Origin: Herbinix sp.
Lineage (GTDB): Bacteria; Bacillota; Clostridia; Lachnospirales; Lachnospiraceae
Length of the DNA: 64,000 nucleotides
NCBI GenBank assembly: GCA_029238935.1
Contig: JAQZBN010000031.1
Coordinates: 1 to 64,000, forward strand
Direction: 5' to 3'
Both the position numbers and the translations under genes were made by a program. The notes under the pieces were generated by a model that was not told the origin of the DNA, made no database searches, and worked only from the letters and a program-made list of their open reading frames with translations. Positions 61,549-64,000 of this stretch are shown here, piece after piece; position 1 is the first letter of the stretch, and every line of letters starts with the position of its first letter.

Positions 61549-62076
61549 ATGACACTAGAAGAGCTGAATCAATTAATCATAGATTATGGGACGCATATCT
61601 ATAGTTTCTGCTGCAATCTGACCGGAAGCAGGATAGAAGCGGATGATTTATATCAGGATACCATCTTAAAAGCTGTCGAGTTACGCCACAGACTCGACAG
61701 CAGTGGCAACCCAAAAAATTTTCTTATCGGAATTTCGGTTAGAATTTGGAAAAATCATAAAAAGAAATATGCCATAAGAAATAACCTCATTCAGATGGAT
61801 GAATGGAACGATGACCTTATGCAGAATGCGGAAGATGGAATGAACCAGCCGGAAGAAGAGACGATAAGGAAAGAAACAATTCAAACAGTACGTCTTGGTA
61901 TGAAACAGCTTCCGGATAAATTGAAAGCAGTTATTTCCATGTATTATACAGGTGATATGTCTGTGGAGGAAATCAGCAGAGCACTATTTATCCCAAAAGG
62001 TACAGTAAAAAGTAGATTGCATAAGGGTAGGTCTTTGATAAAAGAGTATTTGGAGGCGCGGGATTATGGATTATAA
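61549..62076 (+). CDS. ECF RNA polymerase sigma factor
   Basis: 175 residues. Sigma2 has 'GSRIEADDLYQDTILKAVE' and 'NFLIGISVRIWKNHKKK'; sigma4 has 'MYYTGDMSVEEISRALFIPKGTVKSRL'. GGAAAGGAGA lies about 9 nt before the ATG. Its end overlaps the next gene by 11 bp, the standard sigma/anti-sigma arrangement. It is the third ECF-type factor in this window. Confidence 0.93.
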   Translation: MTLEELNQLIIDYGTHIYSFCCNLTGSRIEADDLYQDTILKAVELRHRLDSSGNPKNFLIGISVRIWKNHKKKYAIRNNLIQMDEWNDDLMQNAEDGMNQPEEETIRKETIQTVRLGMKQLPDKLKAVISMYYTGDMSVEEISRALFIPKGTVKSRLHKGRSLIKEYLEARDYGL

Positions 62077-63625
62077 GGATATCGATAAACTATTAAAATA
62101 TGCCCTTTCTCCAGTAAATCATCCTTCTGATCAGCAAAATGACAAGATAATTCATCAGTTTAAGGAGAGTGGCGTAATGAAGATGAGAAATAAGAGTTTA
62201 AAGTTAGCAGTCTGTGTGTTGTTTTGCATTCTTTTTCTACCGACTTCGGTATATGCAGCATATAAGTACTTATTACCGAAGGAAGCAGCTGTTCGAATGG
62301 AAGACGAACAGTTAGGGGAACATTTTGATAAAGATGGTGAGGAAGTTTTACAGACCATAACAGATGGTCCTTACAAAGTCACCTATCTTGGGCATGTCAC
62401 AGGAGAAGACATCAGTGAAAGGACCGGAACGGCTTGGGAACTCCATCCCGATCGTATTTATGTAGCAGTGGCTATTCAGAGAAAGGATGGAATAGAGATT
62501 TCATATAATGATAATTTATTTGTATCACCCTTAATTCAAGGTTTACAACCATGGTCTTATAATATTGCTACGATGAATGGAAGCTATATGGAAAAAAATA
62601 TTGAGGGGGTTTTATATCGAATTATTGAATGTGATAATGTTGAGATATTTGCGGATAAGGAATTGTATCTTGCTGTATCGGATACAACATTTTATAGTGT
62701 AGATGCCTTCCAGTATGATGATACTACAGGGATTATTACCGAAAAAGATGATTACACTGGAACCAATATTTTATTTAAACTAGACTTGGATCCAACCAAG
62801 GCGGACCAAGAAAAAGCAAACGCATATTTAAAGCAATTGGAAGTGGAATGGAATGGTGATTCGAATTCGGATGATAATCATAATGAGGATCTAATAAATG
62901 ATTCGGATATTGATCTAGATAATAATCAAGATTATAGTACGAAGAAGGATCAAGATATTAATCAAGAGACGAATCAAGAAACGGATCAAGAGAAGGATCA
63001 AGAGAAGAATCAAGATATTAATATAGGAAATAATCAGACGAATGATCCAGTGAATACAGAATCAGCTCAAGACATTAATGAGGTCAATAAGGAATCGAAT
63101 CCTAGAGTTCAAAAGGAGATTTTTACAGATCAGGAGAACGGGTTGACGTTCCATATAACAGAGAATGAGTCTTCGAGATGGTGGGCAAAGGATACGAAGT
63201 CAGAAACGGTATTTCGCTATACCTTGAAAGTAATTGGAGAAGGTATTGAGTATCTAAGTTATACCTTAAATAAGGGAGAGTTTTGTTATTATCCTGTGAA
63301 TGCTCCGGATGAAATAGAATTCTTTGGAAATGAAATACAAATACCTTATGATGATCAGGAGACTGGCTATAACTACTCAATCATCTTTGGTGCCAAGTAT
63401 CAAGATTATGGATATGATATGGAAGAATTAAATAATCTAGGGTATACAGACATAGATGCAAGAGATAAAATTTATTATGATGTTCTAAATCAGGAGATTG
63501 AAGCTACAAAGATAAGTATGGAAATCAAGATGAAAGACGGACGTAATATAGAAAAAACACTAACGTTACAGAATGTACTGAATCAAGAAATTGGAAGTAT
63601 ATGGATAACAATAACAGTTGAATAA
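62066..63625 (+). CDS. Membrane-anchored putative anti-sigma factor with repetitive linker
   Basis: 519 residues: a cytoplasmic N-terminus of about 45, one membrane segment ('LAVCVLFCILFLPTSVYAA', about 47-65), an outer domain to about 265 of DUF4179-like appearance, a hydrophilic linker of about 90 residues (265-355) with tetrapeptide units such as NQET and DQEK, and a second outer domain to the end. The overlap with the sigma gene and the topology make it the likely anti-sigma. No zinc-binding HxxxCxxC is seen. The linker is encoded by 12-bp repeats (62948-63019) that may vary in number. Confidence 0.72.
   Translation: MDYKDIDKLLKYALSPVNHPSDQQNDKIIHQFKESGVMKMRNKSLKLAVCVLFCILFLPTSVYAAYKYLLPKEAAVRMEDEQLGEHFDKDGEEVLQTITDGPYKVTYLGHVTGEDISERTGTAWELHPDRIYVAVAIQRKDGIEISYNDNLFVSPLIQGLQPWSYNIATMNGSYMEKNIEGVLYRIIECDNVEIFADKELYLAVSDTTFYSVDAFQYDDTTGIITEKDDYTGTNILFKLDLDPTKADQEKANAYLKQLEVEWNGDSNSDDNHNEDLINDSDIDLDNNQDYSTKKDQDINQETNQETDQEKDQEKNQDINIGNNQTNDPVNTESAQDINEVNKESNPRVQKEIFTDQENGLTFHITENESSRWWAKDTKSETVFRYTLKVIGEGIEYLSYTLNKGEFCYYPVNAPDEIEFFGNEIQIPYDDQETGYNYSIIFGAKYQDYGYDMEELNNLGYTDIDARDKIYYDVLNQEIEATKISMEIKMKDGRNIEKTLTLQNVLNQEIGSIWITITVE
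62948..63019 (+). repeat. 12-bp tandem repeats in the anti-sigma linker
   Basis: Six in-frame units of the pattern (G/A)ATCAAGANANN encode (D/N)QDI, NQET, NQET, DQEK, DQEK and NQDI. Further degenerate units flank them. The length is likely variable through slippage and changes only the linker. Confidence 0.7.
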
Positions 63626-63981
63626 TCGCTTCAATAAAACTTATTAATGATTTTGATTGATGAAAAAATGTAACAGATGATGCTAATCATGACAGGCATC
63701 ATCTGTTTTATTATAATAACTTCTTGATGCATATCTGTACTTTTTATCATTTACGTTAAGTTATAATAGCATAGATTTATTTATGCTTCAACTAAGGTAT
63801 TCTTGTTACTAAATCTTGCGTTATCATTCATTGTATAATATAATTTCCATAATATGTGAGTTGAGACTTAGCAAGTTATACGGAGAAGTGCCGTTAATAC
63901 ATATTTTATAGATGCTTTGTTAACGGAAACTACAATTGGGTCATGAAAGTTTAACAATGATTATAGAGAGGATGGTGAGGT
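63626..63981. other. Intergenic region at the right edge, 356 bp
   Basis: It holds the terminator 63672-63711, then AT-rich sequence. An inverted repeat CCGTTAA / TTAACGG (about 63891-63897 and 63919-63927) lies 60 bp before the next start codon and may be an operator or leader hairpin. Confidence 0.4.
63672..63711 (+). terminator. Terminator of the sigma/anti-sigma operon
   Basis: AACAGATGATGC pairs perfectly with GCATCATCTGTT around a 12-nt loop, followed by TTTATT. Confidence 0.8.
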
Positions 63982-64000
63982 ATGAAAGATATAAAAGATT
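63982..64000 (+). CDS. Start of a gene cut by the right edge
   Basis: ATG 63982 follows AGGATGGTGAGG, a good ribosome binding site, and the six codons visible ('MKDIKD') stay open to the window edge. The product cannot be named. Confidence 0.4.

Noticed and set aside
1-64000. tRNA, rRNA, tmRNA, prophage or plasmid-transfer genes
   Set aside because: No cloverleaf-like sequence, rRNA stretch, integrase, capsid or relaxase gene was noticed on either strand.

Overview
This window looks like chromosomal DNA of a low-GC, endospore-forming anaerobe of the Clostridia, most likely a Lachnospiraceae-type organism (Lachnoclostridium/Anaerocolumna-like). The grounds are AT-rich codon use, strong AGGAGG-type ribosome binding sites, an H-type small acid-soluble spore protein, a clostridial AgrB/AgrD quorum-sensing pair, several ECF sigma/anti-sigma pairs, a zinc-less MsrB, and an Opp peptide transporter. 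I see no rRNA, tRNA, CRISPR array, intact IS element or prophage. The assignment is inference from gene content; I ran no database search.

Layout. 1-8.1 kb: the end of a carbohydrate-binding surface protein, a membrane diguanylate cyclase, a short-chain dehydrogenase, a choloylglycine-hydrolase-family amidase, a MerR regulator with two DNA-binding domains, a protein made of two fused methyltransferases, an acetyltransferase and a short flavodoxin. 8.2-10.6 kb: a duplicated hairpin element, then a YeiH-type transporter divergent from its LysR regulator. 10.9-15.1 kb: a sigma factor with a long C-terminal extension, then a UvrA-like ABC protein of the self-resistance type. 15.3-23.3 kb: a 36-bp tandem repeat, then a three-gene operon of NfeD/YqiJ-like membrane protein, flotillin and a 1653-residue AAA+ ATPase. 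23.4-27.5 kb: a glycerophosphodiesterase, an ECF sigma/anti-sigma operon, a NERD protein and a UPF0303 protein.

27.9-31.6 kb holds a compact Agr-type peptide-signalling operon: a DUF5317-like protein, a membrane protein resembling a receptor without a kinase, AgrB and a 42-residue AgrD. A GGDEF plus HD-GYP c-di-GMP enzyme lies directly downstream. 31.7-38.9 kb: small metabolic enzymes, an endonuclease IV-like protein, a CCG-motif Fe-S protein and a two-component system. 39.3-45.3 kb: an oppBCDFA operon with a terminator-like hairpin in its leader. 45.7-57.8 kb: acetyltransferases, the spore protein SspH, a GH18-leucine-rich-repeat surface protein, a YgjP-like protease and TspO whose 3' ends run into each other, an AEC transporter, MsrB, a MYG1 protein, YoaP, a TauE-type exporter, a methyltransferase and a metallo-hydrolase. 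58.1-64 kb: a DrrAB-type ABC exporter, an amidohydrolase and another ECF sigma/anti-sigma operon.

The two systems that most deserve attention are the flotillin/giant-ATPase operon (15726-23340) and the Agr-like signalling locus joined to c-di-GMP turnover (27898-31553). At the DNA level the most interesting features are a dispersed GGGGTCAGGCAC hairpin element at two places, the 36-bp tandem repeat before the flotillin operon, and a probable deletion junction that fused the tails of the YgjP-like gene and tspO.
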